From positions 1,984,001 to 2,048,000 of the forward strand of contig NC_089449.1 of the NCBI RefSeq assembly GCF_026210795.1: DNA of 64,000 nt, written 5' to 3'. Of the stretch, positions 21,971 to 33,513 are shown piece by piece. The position numbers and the translations under genes were made by a program. The notes beneath the pieces were generated by a model. That model had not been told where the DNA came from. It saw only the letters and a list, made by a program, of their open reading frames with translations, and did not search any database. This DNA is from Rhizophagus irregularis. Lineage: Eukaryota; Glomeromycota; Glomeromycetes; Glomerales; Glomeraceae. Within the stretch, counting starts at the first letter, position 1; each line of letters opens with the position of its first letter.

Positions 21971-23935
21971 GAGGTTTGGTTTCAATTACATTCCACCAAC
22001 TAATTGGTTCTTCAAACCATATCCAAATTTCAAATCAAATGGAGATTCCGTTTTTTTATATTGGTTTAACTGTGAACATAGTGCGCAAGATTCTTCAAGA
22101 TCAAAGCCTAAATTTTTTCCAATAGATAAGGCTGCCTTTGCTAATCTTGTGTAAATACCACTTTTTAAAGGGATATCTAATAAAATATTTATAACATTAG
22201 ATAATAATTAAGTTAAATTAATTATTAATTATAAAAAATTTTATTTACCTTGGAATTGTGGATGCAGATAAAAACAAAGAAGGTATTTATCATCGTCAAA
22301 CTCCTCAAATCACTTATTCATCACAGTAAAGCAATGATTTCGAAAATCACGATGAAAGATTTTTTAAAGCTACTTCCAGTCGTGTAAGGCAGGTAACAAT
22401 CTGATTCCAATGTTGCTACAAGATTCTAAAAAGAGAACAGCTTTTCGTAATGGATTTAACACAAAGGCTAAAATTTTAAGATCTGAAAAAAAATTACGCT
22501 TTTAAATAATTGATTTTATTCGATTATTTGTTAAAAGATCAGCATATTCATTTGCCATCTAAAAACAAATTAAATAATTAAAAATACGTTTTAGTTTTAC
22601 AAACAAAATTAAAAGTCTTTATATTACCTTTTCAAGAACCAGTTTTAAAGTTAATACAGAATTTACTGATTCTCTTGAAGTAGTCCACCTGGTTATACAA
22701 TACATTTTAAGACCACCACCTTTAATATCCAATTCTTCTATTAATTTTCGGAATTTGCTACCTATGTACGTATTATATAAAAAATTTATTTCATCAATAA
22801 TGTCAGTAATTAATAATCATATAATAAAAATTATATATTTATCCGCCATATGACAATTGCGAAAAAAAGATTTTAGTATGTTTACTTTACAAAGTAACCA
22901 ATCTGCGAATGTATGACAAACAATATCACATGCAATTAAATTAATGCAGTGTGATATGCATCGAACGTTTTCAATCCTTGGATATTTTTCGCTAATAATT
23001 GCCCTTGCTTTTTTGACATTAACTGCATTATCGGATACTATTGCAGAAATTCGATTAGGTCCTATTTTTTCAATAACATCTTTGATTTTTGCAGCCAAAA
23101 ATTCTGCGGTATGTAAATTTGATGACAAATCCGAAAGTTGATACAAGTATTCTTTACGAGATGGTGTAAAAATAACAAAATTCCAGATAGATTGGTAACG
23201 TCCAGATGTCCAACCATCCAACGCTATATTTAAAAAATAATTGTAATAATAATTTCATTAAATAATACCAAATTGTGAAAAAGACAAAAGAGTGAAACAA
23301 AAAGTACTTACCAAGAGTCAAATTTTGCTGATTCATAATGTCTTCTTCTATTTTATTATTAATGACACATAATTCAGTTTCAAGCAAACGTTTAGATAAA
23401 TATTCACGCGTTGGAGGATCATAACCGGCATTAAGTTCTTTTAAAAGGTCAAGGAAAAAGGGGTGCTCCACAATTTTATATGAAATTTCACAACAAACAA
23501 AAATTTTACAAGAGCATAATTAATTCGATTAGTTCTTGCTTCTGGAAGATTACTTGAATCATGAAAAGCTGTTATAGTGGTTTGACCAGTTGTAGACTTG
23601 TCAAGTTTTCTCTTTTTGTTAGAAATATTTTTACATGCCCCAACCTTTTGCATATATTTACGCAATACAAGTCTTGGTACATTTGAACAATGACTTGCAA
23701 GATATTCTTCTAATATAGGAACTTCTTCACATTTCCAAGTTTTTGAACAATATTTACATTCAGCCTCAAATTTTCCAGGCGAAACTTTACTTTTTCTAGA
23801 AAAATGTTGCCATATGACTCCTAAAGGTCGTCCACCTAAACATTTTTCTTTTTCAGACTGTTGAGCTTGTTGATTAACTGGAGTATTAACAGGTTCTATT
23901 GCTTCTATAGGACTAATAGGAGTTAAAGTGTCCAT
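21971..23935 (-). pseudogene. hAT transposase with BED zinc finger, disabled
   Basis: Starts at 23935. A BED-type zinc finger occupies residues ~30-85 (WQHFSRKS..., CKYCSKTWKC, HCSNVP). Next come a DUF659-like segment (KIVEHPFFLDLLKELN), an intron 23311-23224 (88 bp, GTAAGT...TAG), the catalytic region (LDGWTSGRYQSIWN; IVSDNAVNVKKARAII with RCISHCINLI), GGGLKMYCITRWTTSRESV, a second intron near 22628-22560, then VLNPLRKAVLFLES and WFEEPISWWNVI. This order is diagnostic for hAT transposases. It is broken by a frameshift near 23500, a TGA after FII at 22817, a TAA near 22505 and later shifts. It ends at the MITE at 21970. The C-terminal dimerisation part was not found beyond it. Confidence 0.85.
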
Positions 23936-24348
23936 TTTGAACGTAGTTTAGTTTTATAAAAATTAAAATAAATGACGCGTAAAAATTTTTCTTTGCAAGA
24001 GTAGAGAACGAATTTATACATACTCCTCCTATTTTATACAAAACCAAAAATACACGAGGAGTTGTAATTGACAAATGACAGTAAAGGTATATGTTCATTA
24101 TATAATAATTAAGTTTCAGTTTGAAATTAAAGAACTTCGCAATACCGAATATATGAAAAATTTTTTACTGCAAAATGATGATCTAAATCATCTGATCATA
24201 TTTTATTGGTTGAAATGATTTTCTGCAGTTTTGACATTTTAACATTAGTTTTAACATTTCGCAAATACCAAAATATTTTCCAATAGTTTTAATGTTACTA
24301 ATTAAAGTTTTGATGTTTTCCAAAATCACAAATGGGTTTTACCCAGTA
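23936..24348. other. AT-rich spacer, no gene seen
   Basis: Probably 5' flank of the hAT gene. The short minus ORF at 23913-24098 has no recognisable content. Confidence 0.4.
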
Positions 24349-24786
24349 TAAGGTTGCTTGCCGAAATCAAGTAGTTTAGGCCAAGGCCGAAACTTTTTTA
24401 AAACCGAAAGTTTAGGCAATTAAAAGTAAATTTGCCGATATTATACAATGCCGAAACTTTTACCGAAAGGCCGAAATTTGGCCGAAATTATTGGCCAACA
24501 TTAATACTATAATTCTGGCCGGAATAATGATCGACACGGAAATTTCCTTTTATGGATATTTGTGTAACCTTTGTGAAACCGATTTCTCCGATTTTACTGG
24601 GAAACAAAATTTCCTTTTTTTGGAAATTTGTGTAACGTCATGTGACACAATTTCATAATTTCGGCCGAATTTTAATTTTGGCCAAAATTAAGACCGAGTT
24701 TCGGCCTAATTTCAGCATTTTCGGCATTTGATTTGATTGGCCAAAACCTTTCAGAATTTCCTTTTTAGTTTCGGCAGGCAACCTTA
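24349..24786. mobile_element. hAT-type MITE, TIR TAAGGTTGCTTG, copy 1
   Basis: 438 bp, flanked by a perfect 8-bp duplication ACCCAGTA (24341-24348 and 24787-24794). The ends are TAAGGTTGCTTGCCGAAA and the inverted form TTTCGGCAGGCAACCTTA. The interior is rich in GCCGAAA/TTTCGGC subterminal repeats. Shorter relatives lie at 47327 and 49420. The 8-bp duplication indicates hAT. Confidence 0.9.
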
Positions 24787-25065
24787 ACCCAGTATCCTTA
24801 CTTCAGGTATTTGCCGCTCCTTTCTTTTTTGATCACGTGCTAAACGAGTCTCATTAGTCTCTTCAGCCACCTTATGCCGCTTTTTTTCCCGGTCACATTC
24901 TAGACGCGCCTTTCGTTTTTCATTGGACTCTTTAGCCACCTTACGCCGCTTTCTTTTCCAGTCACGTTCTAGATGCGCCTCACGTTCCTCATTGGATTCT
25001 TCAGTTACCTTACACCTTTTTCTTATGCGCGCGGTCACATGCCAAACATATCTCTTTCGTTTCAA
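24784..25065 (-). pseudogene. STPR-like 23-residue repeat protein fragment
   Basis: Minus ORF of 93 aa with a strict 23-residue period: SNEEREAHLERDWKRKRRKVAKE, then SNEKRKARLECDREKKRHKVAEE, then a shortened TNETRLARDQKRKERQ. The highly charged, helix-forming 23-aa unit matches the STPR (score-and-three) repeat known from DNA-binding proteins and from helicase-type TE proteins in many eukaryotes. The stop codon is provided by the end of the MITE at 24786, so the C-terminal part is lost. No start-proximal domain is seen. Confidence 0.6.
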
Positions 25066-25544
25066 TTAGCACAAATCTTTAGTTCTCTTTATTATTCTTT
25101 TGAAATGATTTGAAAAATGTATTTTTCGTCTTAGCAAAAGAACAATGGCAGCCACTGGTCAGAATAGTCCATTTCGGCAAAATTTTAAATTGCCGAATGT
25201 TGGACGAAATTTAGTCTGACCTTAGCCAATCAGTACCAAAAAAATCGGCAACTAATTTTATAGGCGATTTGCACCGTAACGCCTGCCACTTGCAATTAGA
25301 AATTGGCAAAGTTTCGGAATTAGTTAAAAAAATCGGCTGTACATATCAATAAAATTCGAACCTGCCATGCAAATAAAATTCGTCATAAACAATCGACTAT
25401 TCGTCTAAAAATCGATATTGATTTAAATTGCCGATTTGCAAAAATAAATAAAATCGACCATAATAATTTTGACGAAATTTAGCAAATTTAAGTTTTAAAA
25501 CAGCGATTTTATTTCGATTGATTTACCAATTATTTTAATTAAAT

Positions 25545-26040
25545 CGCAAAAATTTCCTACAAAAATAGTAAAAATTTCCTACGAAAATAATACGAAAATA
25601 ATACTAAAATAATAAAAATTTCCTATGAAAATAATATGAAAATAATATTAAAATAATAAAATTTCTTACGAAAATAATACGAAAATAATACTAAAATAAT
25701 AAAAATTTTCTACGAAAATAATATGAAAATAATACTAAAATAATAAAAATTTCCTACAAAAATAATATGAAAATAATACGAAAATAATAAAAATTTCCTA
25801 CGAAAATAATATGAAAATAATACTAAAATAATAAAATTTCCTACGAAAATAATACGAAAATAATACTAAAATAATAAAAATTTCCTACGAAAATAATATG
25901 AAAATAATACTAAAATAATAAAAATTTCCTACGAAAATAATATGAAAATAATACGAAAATAATAAAAATTTCCTACGAAAATAATACGAAAATAATACTA
26001 AAATAATAAAATTTCCTACGAAAATAATACGAAAATGATA
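25545..26040. repeat. Minisatellite, ~45-bp units
   Basis: About eleven units of AAAATTTCCTACGAAAATAA followed by TA(C/T)GAAAATAATACTAAAATAAT with small variants. It lies in the left subterminal region of CMC-1. ORFs across it are artefacts. Confidence 0.85.
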
Positions 26041-27695
26041 AAAAAATCCAATCCACAATTCCACAAAAAAACCCATAATTTTCAAAAAAAAAATCCAAAA
26101 AAAAACTGACAAATCAATTTAAAATTTGAAAAAAAGTTAGTATAACAAAAACTCAAAACAAAAATTAAAGTACAAATTTATACCATTTTTCTGTTTCATC
26201 TTCCGTTTCCGGCAATTTTTCCACTCCAATTGGTTCTGATTCTTCCATTCCCGTTGGTTCCGAATCTTCTATTACCTCTATTTCATCCATCTCCGCCGAC
26301 ACTTCCGCATCTTCCGCCATTATTAGATTATCCATCGTTTGAATCGGCGTCTCTGGCTCAGAAAAGTCGGTATCGGCCGGCGTATTCTGCTCCACATAGG
26401 TCCAATTTGGAGCACTTCGTGAATGATGAGAGATGATATTATATATCTCATCGTCATAATTTCGCGTTCGTATCAGTTGTGCAGATTGAAGAGAGAAAGC
26501 GTGTTGGTCCAAGATATTTCGTAATAAATCTATTAACTATTATTAGAAAAAAAATCAATCCTATTACAAAAAAAATAAAACAAATAAAAAATAAAAAATA
26601 AAAATACGACAAATAAGTTATCGAACCTCTTCAGATCTCCAAGACGGATTATAAACATTGATATGTCTTTTACCGTCTGGTTGCTCCTCATCCGATTCAG
26701 AATACTCTGGAGAGTGATATCGGTTGTCGCTTAAAACATTCAAAAGTTTTTTTCGATCATAATTCTCCAGTTTTTCGTCATTTTTGTCGAAAAGCGATTT
26801 TGCGCCTTTAACTCGTCGTGCTTTTTTCTATATTTAAAGTTTTGACGAATAATGAGATTTTTTTTTTTTGAAATAATAAAGAAATTATTTACTTCATTTA
26901 ACCGATTGTTTCAATGTAGACAACGATTATCTTTGTCTAAAGTGCCGCGTTGTTTATATAACAAACGCACTCTGCGATGTTTATGTAAAGCGGCAAGCCA
27001 AGACTTGACTTGCCTGTATCGTGGAGTATACCTTGGCTTCATCGCTTCAATTAATCGAGGTATAATCTGTCAAAGAATTTTATCATTCGACTCATTGCTA
27101 AACTTTTCATCGTATATTAATTCTAGTTCAATCAGAAAAGTTTTTAGAATCGTCTTCATCTCGGCCTAAATTGAACAAAATATCGGTTTAGCGAGCGTTA
27201 AAAGCATACATTAAAAGAGGAATTTTGGACGAACCCTAGCCTCTTCTTCATCTACTTCCATTTCATCTTCAGAATCGCGCACAAGATTTTTTCCTTTCCT
27301 ACGCTTTGTTGGTCATTGATCCTCTTCAAATTCGATATCTTGAAGGTCAGATGAATGTTGGTGACGCAAGCCATCATTTTCCTGACTAAGTATATTGTTA
27401 TACGATTGTAATTGGCCAACATCTAGCCGTAGGTCACGCAACTCGCCATTTGCATTATCGAGTTGCCGATTTAATTCGTCGATTCTTCCCTGTAAGTAGG
27501 CATTTTCTTCTCATAGATCATACGTTTCTAAAAAAATGTTAAAGTCGACCAGAACTCTAAAATGAATACAAAAGTCAATTGTAGCTCACCATTTACATCT
27601 CTAGTCCAATTACTACTATAAGGTTCACGTATAATTGGCGTCGATTCTCTCCTATATGGTTCAGCGATGCGTACATTGCTCCTATACGGTTCGGC

Positions 27696-28863
27696 AGGAC
27701 CCCGAACAATACATATAACACTGGGATCCAGTTTTGTATAAACTTATTATATAATTTTCCAATAAGTCATATGTTTGATTTTGTATAGCCTGTTAGTAAT
27801 TTTTCGGTAAGTCAGATATGTATTTGTATAACAGTGATAATCTTTAAATCAAGTGAGATCTTTATTTTGTATAACGATACTTGTGTAAATAAATTATATA
27901 TACGTATATAAAAAATTTTTCTTTAAAAAAATTTTAAAACTTTGTAAATTTACAAATTAGCACATATTAAATACTTTTGTCTCAGTTTTTATTACCTGTA
28001 TTTTATGAAGATATAGGTATTTTATATAATTCATAATATATTTATTCCTAAATTTTTTCTTTTTACTTTCGTCAAACTTTGGAGTGTAATTTTACCACTT
28101 TAGCCAAATGAAATCGACTTTCTTTATTAAGAGAAAGTTGTTTAGCGATGCCAAAACTACTAGAATATAAATTTTCATAGTAATTGGAGTAATACTTATG
28201 GAGTACGCGCATATTTTCATAATTATATTAATTTTAAATTTGCTTTTTTCGTTTATTAATTTTGGAGCGTAATTACGGCATTTTAGTCAAATGAAATCGA
28301 CTTCCATTATTAAGAGAAAATTGTTCGCGAAGGTCAGAACTACCTATACCTAAATTTTTATAGTAATCGGAGTAATTCTTATGGAATACGAGCAATTTTC
28401 GCACTCTCAATTTTTTTTCGATCACCCGATCAGTAACTTCAGAGCGTAATTTCGGCACCTTTATCAAATGAAATCGACTATCTTTATTAATTGAAAGTTG
28501 TTCAGCAGGGTCGAAACTACCTAGATTTAAATTTTCGTAATTATTAGTATAATACTTGTGGAAACATTTGTATTTTTCACAACAGTACTAATTTTTGAAT
28601 AATGACAAGTAAGTTTTTTTAAAATTTTTCTTAAATTATGAATTTTTGAATTGATAAATCATTAGTGAAATAATAGTTACATAAAATTAATAAATAAAAT
28701 AATTTTTGTTTTATATAAACTCAGATTTGAAATTGTATAATTTGTAGTAAAATTTGAACTTATATGATGATTTTGTATAAAGCTTTTAATAAAATTAAGT
28801 GTATAAAGTTATATTAAAATTTTTGACTTTAGATCTGAGTTATATATATAATGTTCGAGTCCT
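27696..28863 (-). mobile_element. hAT-type element, TIR AGGACCCCGAACA, copy 1
   Basis: 1168 bp, flanked by a perfect 8-bp duplication GGTTCGGC (27688-27695 and 28864-28871). The left end is AGGACCCCGAACAATAC, and the right end is a slightly altered inverted copy (TTCGAGTCCT). A near-identical 1168-bp copy lies inverted at 55973-57140. It carries a short repeated coding region rather than a transposase. Confidence 0.92.
27957..28590 (-). CDS. Triple-repeat small protein of the AGGACC element, copy 1
   Basis: On minus, a motif of about 60 residues occurs three times: F/LHK(Y/N)Y(S/T)xxYxNL...(Q)(L/F)S(I/L)N(K/N)xSRFHLxK, each followed by a basic linker. The middle copy is the continuous 64-aa ORF 28467-28273 (MIKVPKLRSEVTDRVIEKK...), identical in the other element. 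Stops separate repeats 2 and 3. It looks like a DNA-binding tandem repeat or a degenerate captured exon; no family recognised. Confidence 0.4.
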
Positions 28864-29096
28864 GGTTCGGCGGTGCGTACATTGCTCCTATACAGTTCGG
28901 TGGTGTGTGTAATGGGCGTTAATTCCCTATGTATATTGCTCCTATATGGTTCGGCTGTGCGTGTAATGGGCGTTAATTCCCTATGTACGGTTACATTACG
29001 AATCGGTAGTACCATCCTGCTTTGTTGCGAGTACAAGCTGGATGGTACCACTAAGCGAAATGGCCCATTATCTTCCGAAGCTTCTGGTATCGACGT

Positions 29097-29510
29097 TTGT
29101 TTTTAAGTTTTGGTAGAACTGGAACCAGAAGTTGCGGATTCTTGTATCGACGTTTGTTTTTGAGTTTTGGTAGTACCGGAACTGGAAGCTGCGGATTGTT
29201 GTTTCGACGCTTGTTTTTGAGTTTTGGTAGTACCGGAACCGGAAGCTGCGGATTCCTGTTTCGATGCTTGTTTTTGAGTTTTGGTAGAACTGGAACCGGA
29301 AGCTGCGGATTTCTGTATCAACGTTTGTTTTTGAGTTTTGGTAGAAACGGAACCGGAAGCTGCGGATTCCTGTATCGACGTTTGTTTTTGAGTTTTGGTA
29401 GTACCGGAACCGGAAGCTGCGGATTGTTGTTTCGACGCTTGTTTTTGAGTTTTGGTAGAATCGGAACTGGAAGCTGCGGATTGTTGTTTCGATATCGACG
29501 TTTGTTTGGG
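29097..29510 (-). repeat. 66-bp tandem repeat inside CMC-1 accessory gene
   Basis: Six to seven units of 60-66 bp encoding, on minus, variants of KTQKQ(T/A)S(I/K)QESAASGSGTT. The plus-strand 146-aa ORF across it (LFLSFGRTGTGSCGF repeats) is the antisense shadow. Confidence 0.85.
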
Positions 29511-29599
29511 AGAATCAGAACTTACAAATTCCTGTGAAGAAGTTTGTTTGTGAGACTCTTGACGACTTTTTTCGACACTTTTTTTTTCCAGATCGTTTC

Positions 29600-30318
29600 A
29601 TTCTTTATAGAGATTTTAATAAACAGAAGAATAGTAAAATTAGTAAATAAAGTAGAACTTTCTTTCAAAATGACGAAAAATATTGTTCGATTTATATAAA
29701 AGTTGATCAATATAAAAATGTATTGCAGATTTTATAAAAATTACGAGAATTGTTTATCGAAAAAATAAAATTATTTTTGCGAAAAAAATTTGATTGATGG
29801 AGCTTTATAAATTCAAAATAAGCTTTCCTGAAAAAAAGTTTATTTGATAAAAATAAAAACTGAAATTTGATTTATAAGTTAATTAATCGTTAAAAAAAGT
29901 CTAATCGAAATTAAACTTTTATTAAATCAATTACTAAAGGATCAATTTAACCGAAATATTCAAATTAATTAAAAAAATTTCTCATGATTGAAAATTTAAT
30001 TAAATCGACTAAATCAAAATCTCGAAATTAAACTTTTATTAAATCAATTGCTAACGGATCAATTTAACCGAAATTTTCAAATTAAAAAAATTTCTTATGA
30101 TTGAAAATTTAATTAAATCGACTAAATCAAAATCTCGAAATTAAACTTTTATTAAATCAATTGCTAACGGATCAATTTTAACCGAAATTTTCAAATTAAA
30201 AAAAAATTTCATAAAATTTTAATTTTCAAGAGAAAAATTGACTTCATTTGTCAAAATTTCGTTAAATTTTAAAGTACATATTAATTATAACCGATTCTTT
30301 ATCAAATTTTATAAAACA
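29600..30318. promoter_or_regulatory. CMC-1 divergent intergenic region with ~105-bp repeats
   Basis: It lies between the two start regions of the divergent genes. From about 29930 to 30200 it holds nearly three units containing CTCGAAATTAAACTTTTATT and AACGGATCAATTTTAACCGA. It probably holds a bidirectional promoter. CMC-2 has unrelated but similarly sized repeats in the same place. Confidence 0.5.
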
Positions 30319-32110
30319 TGACGAGAAGAAGATCGATTAATCAAATTATGGGTTCGGAAAAAATAGCAAACTGACTATCTTCTAGAAGGTTTAGCAAAAA
30401 AAGAACCAAAGTCCCTTGTTATTGTGACAAATGTAATGGAAAACTGGTTGTAACCCGAACTAAAATGCTTCACGAAGCGGCGGAAAACACAACTGACTCG
30501 AATCTTAATAGTGGTTTGGCTTCATTGTTACTAATTAATCAAGAAGAGGATTCGACAATAACTTCGTTAGAAGAAAATCCGATAAATGAAGATATTTTGA
30601 TATCTCCATTAAATGAAGAAATTTCGGTAATAACTCCTTTTGAAGAAGATTCGACAACAATTTCATTAAATGAAAAAGATAATTCGACAACTCCAGAATA
30701 CAACGAAAACGAATATATTTTTTTACCTCGAAGCCGTACAAGAAGCTACGCAAATCGCCTACAAATTATGCTCGAACATTCAAAAACAGAAGATTTGAGC
30801 AATTCTGATTATGAACAACATACTGATACTTCTTCTTCTGATGGCAATGAGTCAGATGATGGAACTTTTGCCGATACTTTTGAAAATTATTCACCGCCAG
30901 ATTTTAAGTCATATCAAGAGGAAGAAAAAACGACAATAGATGATAAATTTTCATGGATTTTATTGTGGATAATGACCTTTCGAAAAAAGTTCAATCTCCC
31001 TGAAACAGCGACCGAATCTCAACTAAAATTCATGAAAATAGTGTTAAAAGAAATCGGTGGAGATATTTACGATAGCTTTCCTGACTCTCTATATCTGGCA
31101 AGAATTCAACTTGGCCTGAAAGATCGTTTCCATAGTTTCGTGCTATGTCCGAAATGTCATAAATTATATAATAAGACAGACATGGACGAAATTCAAAAAA
31201 ATGACAGTATCAGTATCATAAGATGCAGTCACGTCGAATTTCCAAATTCTGCGTCTCGAAGGACGAAATCGTGTCAAACGGTCTTGGCTGAGAGAGGTTA
31301 AAAAGCCAGAATTAATCCATCCATTTGTACCGATTCATCAACAATTGGAAGCTCTATATCGTCGGCCTCACTTTGAACTAAGCATTTCGACACGGTCAAA
31401 TCGTCGACAATTCGATAACATACCGACCGATATATATGACGGTCAAATCTGGAAAACATTCAGAGAAACTGACGATGAAAATTCAGCCAAATTTTTCCGA
31501 CCAGAAGTAGCCGATTCACATTTAGGACTAATGATAAACCTTGATTGGTTCCAGCCCTACGATGGTACATTTTATAGTATCGGGGTAATTTACGCGGCTA
31601 TCTGTAATTTACCCCGTGACATTCGGTTCAAGCGCGAAAATTTGCTGGTTCTCGGTCTACTACCAGGACTGAATGAAGTAAGCTTGCACAAGATTAATCA
31701 TTATATCGCTTTATTGTCAATGAATTGTAGTTACTATGGAAAGTAATAACTTTAAATCGAACATTTAAGTTGCCAAAACGGGAAAAATATTCGTGCAGCT
31801 TTAGTACTAATTTCGTGCGATATCCCTGCTGCTCAGAAAATATGCGGGCATATTTCAGCTTTGGTTTCTTGCCATCGGTGTATGAAACGAGCAAATTATG
31901 AAGACCACCAACATAATTTTGCAGGTATGGAGGATATGGAGAATTGGTTCATTACTCGCGATTCGACCGAACATCGTCGGAATGCTCTTGCATGGCGAAG
32001 TTGCAATTCCACCAATTCAAGAAAGAATTTCGTTAGTGAAAAAGGGGTTAGGTGGTCGGAGTTACTTCGATTGCCGTACTTTGACCCAATTCGTTTTATT
32101 ATTGTAGATC
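30319..32110 (+). pseudogene. CMC-1 transposase (Tnp2-like), 5' part
   Basis: Begins MTRRRSINQI. A zinc-binding VPCYCDKCNGK lies at the N-terminus, then a long acidic linker, then DDKFSWILLWIMTFR, a zinc ribbon (CPKCHKLYN... CSHVEFPN) and the transposase core of the Tnp2/CACTA type. The first Asp is in LGLMINLDWFQPYDGT, followed by LPGLNEVSLHKINHY, and a CHRC-type finger sits in LVSCHRC. It stops at VDP where CMC-2 entered. It resumes at 45205. It also has a TGA near 30370, a frameshift at about 31296 and another at about 31740. Confidence 0.82.
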
Positions 32111-33444
32111 CAACACTGGTCGAAATCATTTCTTTCAGCATTAATACCTTTCGTCAAAAGTTCGTCATCGTCATCACGTAATTCGTCACACATTCGGCTA
32201 ATTACAAAATTCGGAAAAATTTCGGCATAAATCAACTGGTCGATTTTTGGTCGATTTTTGGTTGAGCTGTAACATAAAAAAAAACCATAAATCGACCAAT
32301 ACTTCTTTTTTATCGATTTTTATTAATAACAACGATCGACTTAAAACTTTTTTGACGATTTTTAACCGATTTTTTAATTAATTTTGATTAATATCAATAA
32401 ATAATAATGACATATAAGTAAAATAAGAAAACACTGAAGTTAAAGATTCGTCAAATTTTATTGTAAATCAATTTATTCGTATTATTTATTATTAAATAAC
32501 CAATTCCATAAAATTCGTTAAACAATTATTGTAAAGAAAAATTCTGTAGCTTTTAGTAAATTACCGAATGTGAAACTTGCGATTTAATGGATTTATCACT
32601 AAATATTCAGTTGCATTGCGGTTAGAAGAAATTTTATATTTAGCGGGCACAAATCGGCAAAGAATGTTGTGTACTGGAATAATACAATCCCTACTTTCAG
32701 GAAAAAAATCTGTTTTCCATAATTCAACATTGCATGTTTCCGTTTCTTCGGTATCATCAATACTAAAATGATACCGAATATTTGCTGTGTTTGCTGGTCG
32801 GTACCACCTAATAAAAGCCAAATAATGCTCAGTAGGTCCATTTGGCAAGTCAATTTCATGCTTGAAATAATACTGGACTTGTCCAGGATAACGATCGACT
32901 TCTCCATCAGTCGTTATGAATTTGGCTAATACATATGAACTTTTTATGTGTCGAAATGACAACGCGGAGCCAAACACCTCAGATCCAATACGACATCTCC
33001 CAAATTTATCCATTTTTACACGAATAGTTATCGCATCTTGCTCTATAGCATCAGATGGTTTTCGGAAATTATACATTTCATATGTAGCAATATAATAATC
33101 GATCATTAAATCGAGCATCAATTGTGATAATACTACATTTTCGGAAGTAGGTCTTAACATTTCACCAGGAAACGCTTCGCATCCAGTAACAGTAGATTCC
33201 TGGATATTTTTTGAATTTAGCCAAAACCTTTCCATTTCATCTGAAGCGAATTGGTCATTTTCTGATAGTGATCCAACGGTAGGATGATTTTCGAGTAATT
33301 CAAGACCTTTCATCTGAACGCTAGAAGTAATGATATCTCTGATTCGGTTATCATTCATTAATCGACGCATTAGTTCTGGTTCAATTTTTCTGTTACTGTT
33401 CGGTAATGATCCTAAGGGTTGTATTTAAAAGAAAATTTAAAACC

Positions 33445-33445
<1 letters not shown>

Positions 33446-33511
<66 letters not shown>
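33446..33511 (+). repeat. (AAT)n microsatellite in CMC-2 transposase intron
   Basis: About 22 AAT units within the intron 33412-33529. Poly-Asn and poly-Leu ORFs there are artefacts. Confidence 0.95.

Positions 33512-33513
<2 letters not shown>

Larger units (their letters stand above)
26165..29600 (-). pseudogene. CMC-1 accessory gene (coiled-coil, TnpA-like position), broken
   Basis: Homologous exon by exon with the CMC-2 gene at 37598-44755. From 29600 downward it encodes a Lys/Ser-rich start (MKRSGKKKCRKK), a Ser/Thr/Gln tandem-repeat region (29510-29097), repeats of ELTPITRTAEPYRS (29051-28870 and 27690-27600), a coiled coil (ELNRQLDNANGELRDLRLD), a nuclear-localisation-like KRRKGK and acidic stretch, a SLF/RYHSPE-containing exon (about 26830-26640) and the last exon 26512-26165 (LQSAQLIRTRNYDDE). 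Probable DNA-binding partner of the transposase, by position only. It is interrupted by a hAT element (27696-28863) and carries frameshifts and stops (27319 TGA, 26850-27100). Confidence 0.6.

Noticed and set aside
29097-29537. 146-aa ORF with LFLSFGRTGTGSCGF repeats
   Set aside because: Antisense to the Ser/Thr/Gln repeat region of the CMC-1 accessory gene, whose frame and neighbours are supported by CMC-2.
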